64,000 bases of DNA. It comes from Pollenia angustigena (taxonomy: Eukaryota; Arthropoda; Insecta; Diptera; Polleniidae). Position numbers and translations under genes: made by a program. Of this stretch, positions 20,945 through 31,661 are shown piece after piece (the stretch's first letter is position 1; every line of letters begins with the position of its first letter). The DNA is taken from the NCBI GenBank assembly GCA_930367215.1, contig OV884058.1:168436478-168500477 (forward strand), in the 5' to 3' direction. Under the pieces are notes generated by a model. That model did not search any database, had not been told where the DNA came from, and saw only the letters and a program-made list of their open reading frames with translations.

Positions 20945-21224
20945 CAATATATTTATTGTAGCCTCAAGTATTCTCTTTAAACTGACAAAAATCATTTTCG
21001 TATGTAAAGTAGTTTTCGAGATATAAAAAAAAAAAAAAATAAACTGAACACATTCGGCTAAATTATGACATTTTGAATATGACAAAACTTTTGAAAAAAA
21101 ATTAAAAAATTGTTTTTCGTTGATATATGTTCTTTATGGGATGAAAGAATCCCTCTCGCAAATTTCATTCAAATCGAAAGGGGTCAAGTCCCACTCCAGG
21201 TCGATTTGTCATGGAATTACCCAA
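20945..21224 (+). repeat. dispersed repeat shared with 8524-8803
   Basis: Second copy of the ~280-bp repeat with TTTTCGAGATAT, CACATTCGGCTAAA and TTTCATTCAAATCG. Frames here (21120-21410, 20867-21085) are incidental. Confidence 0.7.
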
Positions 21225-21394
21225 ATAAAGTTTTTGTGTAAAAACAAATTTTGGTTGTTTATTTTTATGCCGTCGTTAATTTTATTAAAATTAGGTTGTT
21301 TAGAAAGTGTCCTCTTTTTTCAAGCAAATGTCCTACATTTTTTATGCTGGCGTCCTCTTTTTCTCAAAATAGAAATGGCAAGCCTACCCGTATG

Positions 21395-21835
21395 CTTCTT
21401 TCTATATTAAAAACTTTGGCTCTTGACGTTGTTCAGATATACAGAAGTCTATAATATATTTGTGTGGGAAGTGCCATGCCCACTATACCAATTCCGCCCT
21501 CATTTTTTCGAATATTGTAATTTGATAACCAATATGCTTGTACCTTATTTGGCTTTTGACGTTCTTAAGATATACAAAAAGCCATTTGTTGACTGATCGA
21601 GCTGAGTTTCAATAGCAAAACTAAATGGAGCATATGTGACACAAAAATATATAACAACCTAGTCCCCGTCATATAAGGGAATCGTTAAATCGCTACTTTT
21701 AAAGACCTAGAATGTGTATATTTAATATGGTCTAAGATCGATATTGTGAAAATTACAAACGGAATGCCAAACTTATATACATATATATTTTTTTTATCTT
21801 TGGTAAAGGGTATAAAAAATCGATTACACTGCTTT
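21395..21835 (+). repeat. GCCC-rich degenerate tandem array, continuation
   Basis: Continues the 16320-16545 array: CTTTGGCTCTTGACGTTGTTC, AGATATACAGAAGTC and GCCATGCCCA phrases. After about 21600 it grades into AT-rich DNA with no features. Confidence 0.55.
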
Positions 21836-21889
21836 TCAAATTTTTAGTTTGGAGAAGCACCAAGAACGCCACATGGCTAGATAAGTTAA

Positions 21890-23410
21890 CCTTTAACTGT
21901 GGAGGTGGTGGTAAATTTTACCCTCTATTTATATTTTTAAAAAAAAATCTCTTCCGTTGCGCTCAATCAATTTAATTCTTTTAGTATCTTCTTATATCGT
22001 AACCGTTGTTATTCACTTGTGTTTGGGCTGAGCTTGACTTAGCACGAGCGGAACTACGCACATGCTGGTGTAAAAATTACCACTCGTCATCATTTGCGTA
22101 ATTATTTCTTTAAAAATATTATACCACCACGTCAGCGTTAGCGTAAGTATTAAGTAGAAAAAAATGTACCCCACATCAAAATTAAAGTCATATTTTCATG
22201 GAATTATTTTTACCACTTGTCTGTTTTCTAGTTGGTAAAAACATTATTTATTTCAAAAACGTTATTTTATATAATGCAATCCTAACTAAGTGTCTCATTA
22301 AAATAAGAACATTTTATTAAATCTCGTGCATTGTTTAGGAAGCTGTTTGTACCAAGTTTAGTTATACAGAAATCCATGAGGTCTTTGTATTGAAGGTCTA
22401 CCTTTTGAGAGATGATGACAGATGATGTGTATTGTTAACCATTCTATTTGTACCAAATTTGGAAAATTTTACACTTATCGTTATTAAAATGTATATTGTA
22501 CCATGCCCACTTATCAAATCCCGCCTCCTTTTTAACTTATGTTGCATATTGGTAGCAAAACTATTTGTTCCCAATTTGAAAACTTAAGCTGTTACCGCTT
22601 GGGCAATTTTATAACTTTTACCGTTCTTTAGATATAAATTAATCTGTTTTATGCCACGCCCAATCCCGGCTTTTTTTGTAGAGGTTATTTTTTGATAACT
22701 CAGCTGTGTGCACCAAATTTAGACAATTTTTCTCTTACTGTTCATTAGATATAAAAAAATTTATTTTGTGCCACGCCCTATTCTCTAATTCCACCCACAT
22801 TTTGTCGGAAGTTGTGTATTGCTTATCAAGATGCTTGTTTCGAAACTTTGACTCTTGGCATTCTTAAGATATACAAAAATCTATAAGGTGTTTTTGGAGG
22901 TGCCACGCCCATTTCTCCAGCCCGGCCCAGATGTTGTTTATTGTTAACCAAGATATTTCTCCAAAGTTGGAAACTTGTTCTTGCCGATTTGTCTGCAATG
23001 TAGTAAGCCAATGTGTATGGGATGCAGGTTGACCTGTAGTTTCTACACCTTAAAATTTTTTTCCATGATCTCTTTTATATCTTTAAATATATACATTTGG
23101 CAGTGAAAAAATGCCCTTTAAGTTTTTGTCTTTTTTTTTAATTATAACTTTTTTGATAAAGTTTTGATGTATCGTTTTTTTATATTAAAAAAAAGGTCTG
23201 TGAAGTAAAGTTCCTGTTTTGTTTAAACAAATAAAAATAATTTTTGGTTTCTTTAGTTTTTGTAAATAAAAATGTAGTAGCTTATTTCTCAAAAACAAAT
23301 AATTATAAAAAAATATTTTTTACCAAATTTTTTTAAGTAAAATTAAGAGGGGTAAAGTTTACCACCACGTCAAAAGGTATGTCCCAAAATTTCACCTCGG
23401 CAGTTAAAGG
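21890..23410. mobile_element. piggyBac-like element with TTAA duplication
   Basis: TTAA at 21886-21889 and 23411-23414; ends CCTTTAACTGTGGAGGTG and reverse-complement CCTTTAACTGCCGAGGTG. Subterminal GGTGGTAAATTTTACC on the left and GTAAAGTTTACCACCACG on the right are also inverted. Excision restores the left arm of the surrounding fold-back element. The 1.5-kb interior has no transposase and includes part of the GCCC-rich tandem family (22440-23010). Confidence 0.8.
22440..23010 (+). repeat. GCCACGCCCA tandem array inside the TTAA element
   Basis: About four degenerate units of 120-140 bp with CCACGCCC, AATCCCGC(C), ATTGTTAACC(A/C) and GTTCTTTAGATATAA. The array was captured within the piggyBac-like element or is an internal part of it. 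Confidence 0.6.
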
Positions 23411-24379
23411 TTAATTGGGACCTCTTGAATACGAAAAACGCTGTATTTTTTTCCTAAATACCGTTTTTTAGATAACGGTACTTTTGTGTTTTTCGGTGTG
23501 TGCTCCCACTCAAACCCTTGTGGAGCCCAACCGAAAGATCCGATCGAATTTGCAATCAAAATTTGCCTATTTTTTATGTTTTTTTTTCAAAATTTTTCAT
23601 TTTCATTTCGTTTTTTTTTTCTACGTTATATTAAATATCTGGAATGTTTTATTTTTTAACCAAATAGTATATTTAACTACCAACACTTTAAGCGTAATTT
23701 GAAAAAAATCGGTTGAAAAATAAAGTTTTTATTAAGGATTTTGTGGCACGACAATATTTTTATTTTAATTGTTCACACATTATATTCGGCGTCCATCAGT
23801 TTTAACGTATTTAAAAACAAGGGAATTTTATATGAGATGAAAATAATGTCGTTCCACTTTGAGGTGCCATAACTCAGCCATTTCTTATCAAATAGAAAGC
23901 ATATCGACGGAAAAGGCATTAAATTACCTTTCCAACGATGTGTCACTTGTTTCGATCGGATCTTTCGGTTGGGCTCCACAAGGGTTTGAGTGAGACCATA
24001 CACCGAAAAACACAAAAGTACCGTTATCTAAAAAACGGTACTTAGGAAAAAAAAATACAGCGCTTTTTGTGTTCAGAAGGTCCCAATTAACTTATCTAGG
24101 CATGTGGCGTTCTTGGTCTTTTTTGGCTGTAAACCAGTGTTATTAAAGAAAATGCTGTAATTCATTATTTTTAACATATTTTTAACATAAATTTTTCTTG
24201 GGAAATACACACTTTTTAAGCCAAAAAATATTTTGTAAGAAGTAAAGACGTCATCAGTTCAACATTTTCGCTCTGGTATTTCTGGACAACGAAATAATAT
24301 AATATGTGAAAGAAATCGATTTTTGCAGGGATGGGAGATTGATCACAGATCTAAATCGTTTTCGCTCTAGATCAAGCAG

Positions 24380-24945
24380 TTGAAAAAATAAAGAAATATT
24401 TTTTTGCAGAAAAATTTAATTTTCCTATGAGAAGCAAGTATTCTGTAACATATTTATTGCACATTTTGGCATTACCATAAAGGAAAAATTTATTTGGCAG
24501 AATTTCCCATACATAAATAACAAAATTTTGAAAAATTTTCAATAAATAGCAAATTTTGGAAAATTGGCCCATAAATAGCCATTTTTGCAAATTTCTTTAT
24601 GAATTTAATTTTTTTTTTTAACTAAATTTTCTATAAAAAGGAAACTTTGGCAAGTTCCCATACATTGCTAAAATTAGCAAAAATTCCCAAAAATATCAAA
24701 TTTGGACCAACATTTCCCAAAAAGTAGCAAATTTTAAGAAAATTTCTTTATGAATAGCATATTTAAACATATTACCTATATAGAGATAAATTTACCAAAG
24801 ATTCATATAAAAATTTAATTTTAACAAAATATCCTATAAATAGCAAATTTTGCCAAAATTATCCATAAACAGCAAAATTGCAAATTTTAATATCATTTCT
24901 TTATGAATTGTAAATTAAAACAAAATTACCTATTAATACCCTAGG
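24380..24945. repeat. short-period minisatellite, AAATTTCCCATAAATAGCAA-type
   Basis: Around 12-15 diverged units of about 30-40 bp built on TTTCCCATAAATAGCAAATTTTG(G/C)CAA. The same array type is at 29990-30345, and a scrap near 28425. Frames across it (24372-24590) are artefacts of the repeat. Confidence 0.65.
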
Positions 24946-24976
24946 GGGAAGCGAGATGACACCAAAGTAGTCCCGT

Positions 24977-27432
24977 TATATACTATATGATACCAAGGAC
25001 CCTCGAGATAGAGCTTGTGGAGGTTCTGCCATTTAAATAAAAACCCGAGTCAAACACTACCTTATGTGTGATCATCGTGAAGATTATCTCCAAGCAACGA
25101 ACATTTGCGTTGAGGAATTAAATAGAAACCTAGTAATTTCTAAAATGGATTTAAATGTGGTAGCGAGCGGACAACCAACATATTGGCCCACTGATCATCA
25201 AAAAATTCCAGATGTCATCGATTTCGGCGTGGTTAAAAACATTCCCATAGAAACGATTCGTGTTGAAGCCTCCCTAGATTTATCTTCCGACCACACACCT
25301 ACAATTGTTACTATAATGAACCCCAAAAGAATTGTACCTCCGACGACAGCTACGCAAATTAATTGGTTAAAATATAAAAAATATCTCAGTACCCATTGCA
25401 CAGAAAATATTGCGCTCAGTACACCGGATTATGTAGATCGCTGTATTGACAATTTTGACAGTTTTCTGAAACTAGCTGTTCAACATTCCAATATTGCCCC
25501 CAAAAAAACAAAAACTATTAAAATATATTCCACAGATGTCGAGCATCTTTTGTCTGAAAAAACGAGGGCTCGAAGAGAGTGGCAATTGCACAGATCCCCT
25601 CAACTTAAGAACTTACTTAAAGAGTGTACAAAAAGACTAAGAAAGTAACTGCAGACTAAGAAAACGGCTTCTCTGGAAAAATATCTTGAGGAACTTGATG
25701 CAACCCCACAATCAAACTACTCATAATGGCGTGCAGCTAGAAATCTCAAAAGGCCAGTTGTCCCTAAACCACCATTAAGAAACTTGAATGGAAGTTGGGC
25801 AAGAAATGATGTTGAAAAAGGAAATCTGTTTGTCAATCATTTAAAAAACGTATTTACCCCAAATATATCTCACGATATTGCGGTCGAGTTACCACCTGTT
25901 GCTGCTAGAGCAGCTGTTCCGCTAAGATTTGAGATAAGAGAAATCGAAAAGGCTATTTGTGATTTAAACCCCAAGAAGGCTCCTGGTATTGATAAAATCA
26001 GTAACAAAATGCTTTTGGAGCTACCCAGCATAGCAAAGAAAATTATTCTTTTAATTTTTAATGCTATTTTACGCCTTGAATACTATCCTCAAAAGTGGAA
26101 GGTCTCCTTAGTCACCATGATACCTAAAACAGGAAAGGATCACACAAAAGTTGAGTCATATAGGCCTATAAGCTCACTTTCTAATATATTAAAGCTGTTT
26201 GAGAAGCTGTTAGCGTCAAAATTAACCCCAATTTTAAATGAAAACAGATGTATTCCTAACCACCAATTCGGCTTTAGAAGAGAACACAGCACAATTGAGC
26301 AAACCCATCGTATAGTAAACGCAATAAGAAAAGCCTTTGAAGAAAAAAAATATTGTTCCGCTCTCTTCATCGATGTTTCTCAAGCTTTTGATAAAGTCTG
26401 GCATGAAGGCTTATTACATAAATTGAAGCTCAACTTACCAGTAAACACACACAAGCTGTTAGAAAGCTACTTAGTCGGTCGAAAATTTATTATTAAAAAA
26501 GGTGATTATTTAAGCTCTCCTCAGCAAATTGACGCTGGAGTCCCTCAGGGAAGCATCCTGGGCCCACTTTTATACTTAATATATACCTCGGATATGCCAA
26601 CAAACAACTACACACAAACTTCAACATTTGCTGATGATACAGCTTTTTTGAGCGTGCACGAAAACCGTCAAGAAGCATCTCGATACCTACAGGATCATAT
26701 ATTTCAACTCGCACTATGGTTAAAGCAATGGAGGATAGAGGTCAATATGCAAAAATGCGTACATATAACATTCACCTTGCGTCGGGAATCATGCCCCCCT
26801 ATTAAAATCAATAATCAAATAATACCTCAAAATTCGCATGTGAAATACCTCGGTATTCATCTAGATCGCCTCATTAACTCAAATGAAACTAAAAGCCATC
26901 CAAATTCATTGGCTTATTGGAAGAAACTCTGTCCTTAGTCTCGACTGCAAACTTCTTCTTTACAACTCTATCTTAAAGCCAATCTGGTGCTATGGTATTC
27001 AGTTATGGGGTACTGCCTCGGCCTCTAATATCGAAAAAATTCAAAGGCGCCAAAATAAACTACTTCGAATAAACCCCTTGGTATGTTAAAAACTCATGTA
27101 TTCACAAGGATCTTAATGTTCCATTAGTTAAAACTATGATTACGAAATATGTCGTAAAATACTTAAAAAGGCTCGAATTGCACCCGAACCCACTAGCACG
27201 AAATATTTTAAATGATAGCGGCCACACTCGCTTAAGAAGAAGAGACACTGCAGCACTTATCCAATTAGATGAGCGATAAACACCTATAAAAGTGAACAGA
27301 ACCCGCGATGAAGAAAATTTTTGTCTGGCACTGGCAGGACAAAAAATAACGTATTAGGTTAAGATTTGATTAATTATTGTTAGTTCATATTTAATATATG
27401 AAGATTCAATAAATAAATAATGAAGAGAAAAA
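24977..27432 (+). mobile_element. 5'-truncated jockey-like retrotransposon with 13-bp target duplication
   Basis: AAAGTAGTCCCGT is at 24964-24976 and 27433-27445 (its first As may overlap the tail). The element ends AATAAATAAATAATG..AGAAAAAA at the 3' side, an A-rich tail as expected for target-primed reverse transcription. It keeps the end of the endonuclease domain, the whole RT and the C-terminal tail; gag (ORF1) and most of the endonuclease are missing by 5' truncation. The exact target repeat suggests fairly recent insertion, yet the reading frame carries stops and a frameshift. Confidence 0.9.
25064..27280 (+). pseudogene. jockey-like endonuclease/reverse transcriptase, broken
   Basis: The first open part (25064-25648) ends the AP-type endonuclease with ASLDLSSDHTPTIVTI, whose SDH is the C-terminal catalytic signature. 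Two TAA stops (25646 and 25724) lie in the same frame as the RT part (25784-26938). RT blocks in order: NPKKAPGIDKIS, SYRPISSLSNILK, FGFRREHSTIEQTHR, motif A ALFIDVSQAFDKVW, motif B GVPQGSILGPLLYLIY, motif C FADDTAFLS, then YLGIHLD. The FADD aspartates are intact. A frameshift or deletion near 26885-26940 is followed in another frame by NSVLSLDCKLLLYN and NIEKIQRRQNKLLRI, with the tail GHTRLRRRDTAALIQLDER up to about 27280. It would copy element RNA at nicked DNA ends; this copy cannot make full protein. A close relative is at 18141-19173. Confidence 0.9.
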
Positions 27433-27609
27433 AAAGTAGTCCCGTGCTAGGTTTTTGGGGGTAGGAACCGGTTCTAGTTTTAACACTTTCTATGAATAAG
27501 ACCTATCACTTGTAAATGGGGTTGTCATTGAAGGGGGTCAATTGACACCATTTGACCAGTCACATATCTATTCTTAATGGATGTGATTAGTGACAGTTAC
27601 TACAATGTA

Positions 27610-28089
27610 CACCCAGAGAAAAAACATGTTCACCTATATTATATGCTAAAATAAAAAAAATTTTAATTTAAATTTAATGTTTAATTAAACCATATTATTG
27701 TCACCAACAACCATTTTATGGTTAAAAGAGTCCACCATCAAGAAGCCACATACATATCAGGGTTGCCTCCGAACATACTATGGTTAATAATAACTAGAAT
27801 ATGTTTAATATTTAAAATATCATGGTTGGTTTTCAACTATAGCATGTTACCCTCGGAAAAGAGGAAAACACTTTTGTTAATTTTAAAACAAATTATTGTC
27901 ATATTTAGTCACAACATATTTAGGGGCAACTTTAATATGGTTGTGGCTTTTTGATGGAGAACTAGTTTAACCATAATATGGTTGTCGGCGATAAAAATAT
28001 GGTTAAACTAAACAAAATATGCTTACATTTTTTTATAAAAATAGTTTTGTTGGAGGTGACCATATTTAAATATGGTTTTTCTCTGCGTG
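27610..28089. mobile_element. 480-bp MITE, CACCCAGAGAAAAA ends, TA duplication
   Basis: TA at 27608-27609 and 28090-28091. Ends CACCCAGAGAAAAA and TTTTTCTCTGCGTG are inverted. The interior is full of short (A)ACCATATTATTG / AATATGGTT inverted phrases, so the transcript would be highly folded. A full sister copy is at 63314-63798; relics are at 13370-13550, 49970-50150 and 61120-61215. Frame 27718-27954 is incidental. Confidence 0.85.
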
Positions 28090-28447
28090 TAGTACAATTT
28101 CAGTACAATAAAGTATTTTTTTAATTAAACAAGTCCTAGAATTAAATTCAAGAACCAAATTTTAGAAAGTCCCAAAAAATGTGTCATACCAACGGTGAAG
28201 ACTGTATCGCAATTCCTCACATTTTCTAAATTTTTATTTTCCATAAACCAGTAACATGATTGGTTCTCCTTTCACTGGTCATGAGTTCCTTCTTTTTGTA
28301 CCACTTCTATTTGCACAACTCGCGGGATCAGTCTATTGGAGCAATTGACACAAATTTCTCGCAGGGTAGTAAAATAAACAAAAATTTGTTTATATAGTAA
28401 ATTTAAATGATTTTTTTTTTTAAATGCAAATTTTAACAAAATCTATA

Positions 28448-29257
28448 CACACAGAAAAAAAATACCCATGTTAAAATAACATGGCGAAATGTTGATTGAG
28501 AATCATGGTAAATTTCTGCTAAAGTATGCCCTTTATTTAAATTTATCATTATTTCATATTGATTTAAAATGAAAAATATTAAAATAACCTTAAATCACGT
28601 TTATTTAATATTATTCACTGTTAAAATAACATTGTTCAATATTGAATTCATAAAAACCTGTTTTATATTAAAATCAAAAGTTTATCATGTTAATTTAACA
28701 TGCATACACACTTAACTATGGAAATTTTTTTATTTTCATGTTTTAAATATGTTATAAAAAGAAGACAATTCCCGTATTCTTTTAATTAAAATTATTTAGT
28801 TAAATAGTACATCAAGTTTTCAAAGTAGAATGATGACGAAAACCATATCGGGCCATTCTGCTGATGCTTCTGTTAACAAAGGAGAAACAAAATAAGTGAA
28901 ACATGTGTTTGAATAATTCTTAAATAAATGCATGTGTTGTCTCTGAAGCTTCTTGACACTGTTATATCACATTCCAACCAATTTGATTCTACATGAAATT
29001 CACGTTGTTTCAACTTGAAATAACATTCATTCCACGTGATTCGGATTGTTATTTCAATATAAATGACATTTTGCTTTAACTTTACTGCAATGTTAAATTA
29101 AAATGAATCGTAGTTATTTTAAAAGAAAAAATGTTGTTCGCAAGTTATTGTAAAATCATGTTAAATTAACACTAAACAACAATGAAGCAAAATCACTACT
29201 GAAAAATGTAAAATCAACCTTGTTTTGAACGAATTTACATTGATTTTTCTCTGTGTG
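28448..29257. mobile_element. 810-bp MITE, CACACAGAAAAA ends, TA duplication
   Basis: TA at 28446-28447 and 29258-29259; ends CACACAGAAAAAAAAT and TTTTTCTCTGTGTG. The interior has repeated AACATGTTAAATTAACA-type palindromic words and no frame. Same superfamily of ends as the CACCCAGAG elements but with unrelated interior. Confidence 0.8.
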
Positions 29258-29469
29258 TATATGTATATGAAAATAAGTTACATTGTGTTAGTAATTGATG
29301 TTCTCTGTAATACATGAACCGATTTAGTTTCTGCGTTCACGTAGAAGATGACGTCAATACCAAGGTTTTTATGTATCAACGGTCTTCAAATGTGTATTGA
29401 TTCGTAAGTTATAGCCATTTTAGTGAACACTGCATACATTCCGAAACATGTATTTATATTCCACTCCCC

Positions 29470-29982
29470 AATCTTCTTAAATAATCAACCGATTTTCTTA
29501 AAACTTGGAATGCAGACAAAGTAACATCTGAAAGAGAATAGGGAATAGGGTGTGAAATGGGGTAAGAGGGCTAAAAGCTCCCCCTCCCTATATCTTCGTA
29601 ACTAATCAACCGATTTTTTTGAAATTTCGCAGACAAATAGTGTTAGTTTTTATTATTAAGGGCGTAAAATAAAGCAAGAGGGGTAAAAGCTCCCCTCCCT
29701 CTATCTTCTTAACTAATCAACCGGTTTTCTTAAAATTTGGCAAGCATACACTGTAACGTCGGAAAGAGGTCGGGGCATTAATAAGGGCAAGAGGGGTAAA
29801 AGCTCCGCCTTCCTATATCTTCTTAACTAATCAATTAATTTTCTTGAAGTTTGGCAGGCAAATAGTGAAACATCTGGAAAGAACTATAGCCTATAAATTT
29901 TTCCTAAAATTTGGCTAGCACACACTGGTACATCTGAAAGAAATAAGTTATGTGGCAAAACAACGTTTGCCGGGCCAGCTAG
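29470..29982 (+). mobile_element. Helitron-like 3' part with tandem units and CTAG end
   Basis: Three to four units of 110-150 bp with GGGTAAAAGCTCC, TATCTTCTTAACTAATCAA and TTGAAATTT/GGCA(G)GCA(A)A(A)TAGTG, the reverse of the units at 1440-1790. They end in a hairpin GGCAAA..TTTGCC (about 29954-29971) followed 11 nt later by CTAG and a T (29979-29983). A short hairpin just before CTRR, with insertion between A and T, is the Helitron 3' signature. No Rep/helicase gene, so non-autonomous. The 5' TC end was not found. Confidence 0.65.
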
Positions 29983-29989
29983 TATTCTA

Positions 29990-30345
29990 TAAATAAAAAT
30001 TTTTGTAAAGATTTTCCATAAGAAGCTCACGTTTGCAAAATTTCTATGAATAGTAAATTTTAACAAAATTTCCCTTAAATAAAAATGTTGGCGAAATTTC
30101 TTATTAATAGCAAATTTTCCCATATATAGGCAATTTTAGTACATTCCCATAAATAGCAAATTTTAACAACATTTCCTATAAATTGAAATTTTGGAAAAAT
30201 TTTCCATTAAGAGCAAATGTTCAAAAAATTGTCCATTAGTAGCAAAATTTTCCATAAATATTAAATTTTAGCAAAATTTTTCATAAATAGCCAATTAAGG
30301 CAAAATTTCCCATAAGTACCTACCAATTTTTGGCAAAAATTAAAA
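29990..30345. repeat. AAATTTCCCATAAATAGCAA minisatellite, second block
   Basis: About ten diverged units of 30-38 bp, same family as 24380-24945. The two blocks may be one ancient array separated by the insertions between them. Confidence 0.65.
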
Positions 30346-30353
30346 ATTAAATA

Positions 30354-31127
30354 TGGGCATTTCCTGGCGTCACGAACGTACGTTCGTACGCTTTTGAAGT
30401 ACAAATAATATAGAAAACAAAACTTTTCCTCGCATTTTTTTTCTCGATTCGACAGCATTTGGGTAGCTCTATGTTTAGTGCAAAAGATAGATTTCATCAA
30501 GTTTTAGTTTTAATTATAAGAGTTATAAACGTGTGGTCACGAACGTACGCAAAATAAAAGTCAACTTTGGCTGACAATAGTGAAATGTAAAAATCTGCGC
30601 AATGGAACGAAATATTCAAAAGTGATTAATTTATTTGAAAAGTGTATTAATGTAGGTCTCCATCCAGTATTTACAAAATAAAATATCTCTCTTGGTTTTT
30701 GTTTAATTGGCTTATTTACCGGTCGCGAAGGTACGGATCGCGAACGTACGATTTTTCCATATGTTTTTTTTTTTGTTATTATCACCATGCATTTTACCAT
30801 AAATGTCTTCAAATTTCCTTAACAAAAAAACTTAATACTCCTTTTTCAATTGATTGTAATGGAGAGATTATGAAGAAAGAGTGTAAACATAACATATTTT
30901 TTGCATGTAAAATAAGTATATAAAAATGTCCTTAGAAGTAGAAAATACAGAAAAATATATAATTTTCCAGTTTCCAGCCCAATTTCCTCAAGTAAAACAG
31001 CTGAGATATGCTATGAAACCATTCTTTTACAAGAACAAAGACTTTTTTATAATAATACACAATAAAAGACGATAATAATCAACATTTTATTTTTTCATCC
31101 TGGTAGACCTTTCTGGGGAAATGCCCA
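30354..31127 (+). mobile_element. CACGAACGTACG element, complete copy (TA duplication)
   Basis: TA at 30352-30353 and 31128-31129. Ends TGGGCATTTCC and GGAAATGCCCA are inverted. The 774-bp interior carries the palindrome ACGAACGTACGTTCGT (about 30374-30389) and three further GTACG boxes, and no transposase. Partial copies lie at 5742-6505 and, inverted, 47060-47575. TA duplication suggests mariner/Tc1-type mobilisation. Confidence 0.8.
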
Positions 31128-31394
31128 TATGTAGTAGCGTAAAACATATTTTATTAAATGTTTAAAGAATTATGCGGAAAAAACCCAGAAATAAAAAAAA
31201 AATTATTTTGTACAGAATTTAAAATTTCACAATTTTGCCTAAACCATAAACTACAGAAAACTGTAGACACTTTTGAAGAATTTTTGTAATCACCATATTG
31301 AAATTATCGTGAAATAATTAACGTCCTTAGAAGTTGTTTCATCTTGCAGCAAAATTTACAAAATTAAGTTTTCTAGACAAATGTAAATGAGTAA

Positions 31395-31661
31395 AGGCCC
31401 AACAATAATATGCATAAGCTGGCATATACTGTCAGCAATTAACAGAATGCTTCTCAAAAGCATTTATTAAAACAAAAATAAAATCCAAAAATATTTTAAT
31501 CCATATGCAAATTGCGTTTTGTTTCGCACTTTGCTTAAGCAAATGCCAGTTTCATAAAATTAACCAAAAAGTTTGCTTAAGTTCAATATGGTTAGACACA
31601 TATGAATCACATGCGTTCGCTCCATTGCTTAAGCGAACTTAAGCATATTATAGTTGGGCCT
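31395..31661. mobile_element. 267-bp Harbinger-like MITE (TAA duplication)
   Basis: TAA at 31392-31394 and 31662-31664; ends AGGCCCAAC(A/T)ATAATATGC are inverted over about 23 bp. Several GCTTAAG palindromes lie subterminally. Non-coding. Confidence 0.8.

Larger units (their letters stand above)
16556..21384. mobile_element. 4.8-kb TIR insertion with 10-bp target duplication
   Basis: TACCCGTATG occurs at 16546-16555 and again at 21385-21394. Joining the flanks restores an uninterrupted unit of the surrounding tandem repeat, so this is an insertion. Its ends are loosely inverted: AAGGGTTGCCATCCGTCCTC on the left and reverse-complement AGGCTTGCCAT followed later by AGAGGAC on the right. A duplication of 8-10 bp could fit hAT, Merlin or Mutator-like elements; no transposase of its own remains. 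Nearly all the interior is taken up by later insertions: a Penelope-like element, a jockey fragment, a tRNA-like dimer and other repeats. Confidence 0.7.
21828..24145. mobile_element. fold-back element split by a TTAA-flanked insertion
   Basis: With 21890-23410 removed, the left arm (CAAGAACGCCACATGGCTAG at 21861, resuming at 23415 through ACCGTTTTTTAGATAACGGT and CAACCGAAAGATCCGATCGA) matches the right arm (about 23945-24120) in reverse complement for roughly 170 bp. Outer ends are ACACTG(C/G)TTT. The ACCGTT(T)TT..AACGGT part is itself palindromic. The middle (about 23540-23940) has no transposase; a phrase CATAACTCAGCCATTTCTTA resembles the style of the long repeats at 38424. Frames 23484-23702 and 23773-24015 are mirror images of the arms, not genes. 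Confidence 0.75.
24946..28371. mobile_element. possible TACCCT-ended element hosting jockey and MITE
   Basis: TACCCTAGGGGGAAGCGAG at the left and, in reverse complement, TACCCTGCGAGAAATTTGTG at the right end of a region that becomes about 490 bp when the jockey (24977-27432) and MITE (27610-28089) are removed. Similar ACTACCCT ends occur at 51103-53291. No target duplication found, so tentative. Confidence 0.3.

Noticed and set aside
22826..23011. A 61-codon frame ending in a GCCC-rich unit.
   Set aside because: Falls in the degenerate tandem array and is not kept in other units.
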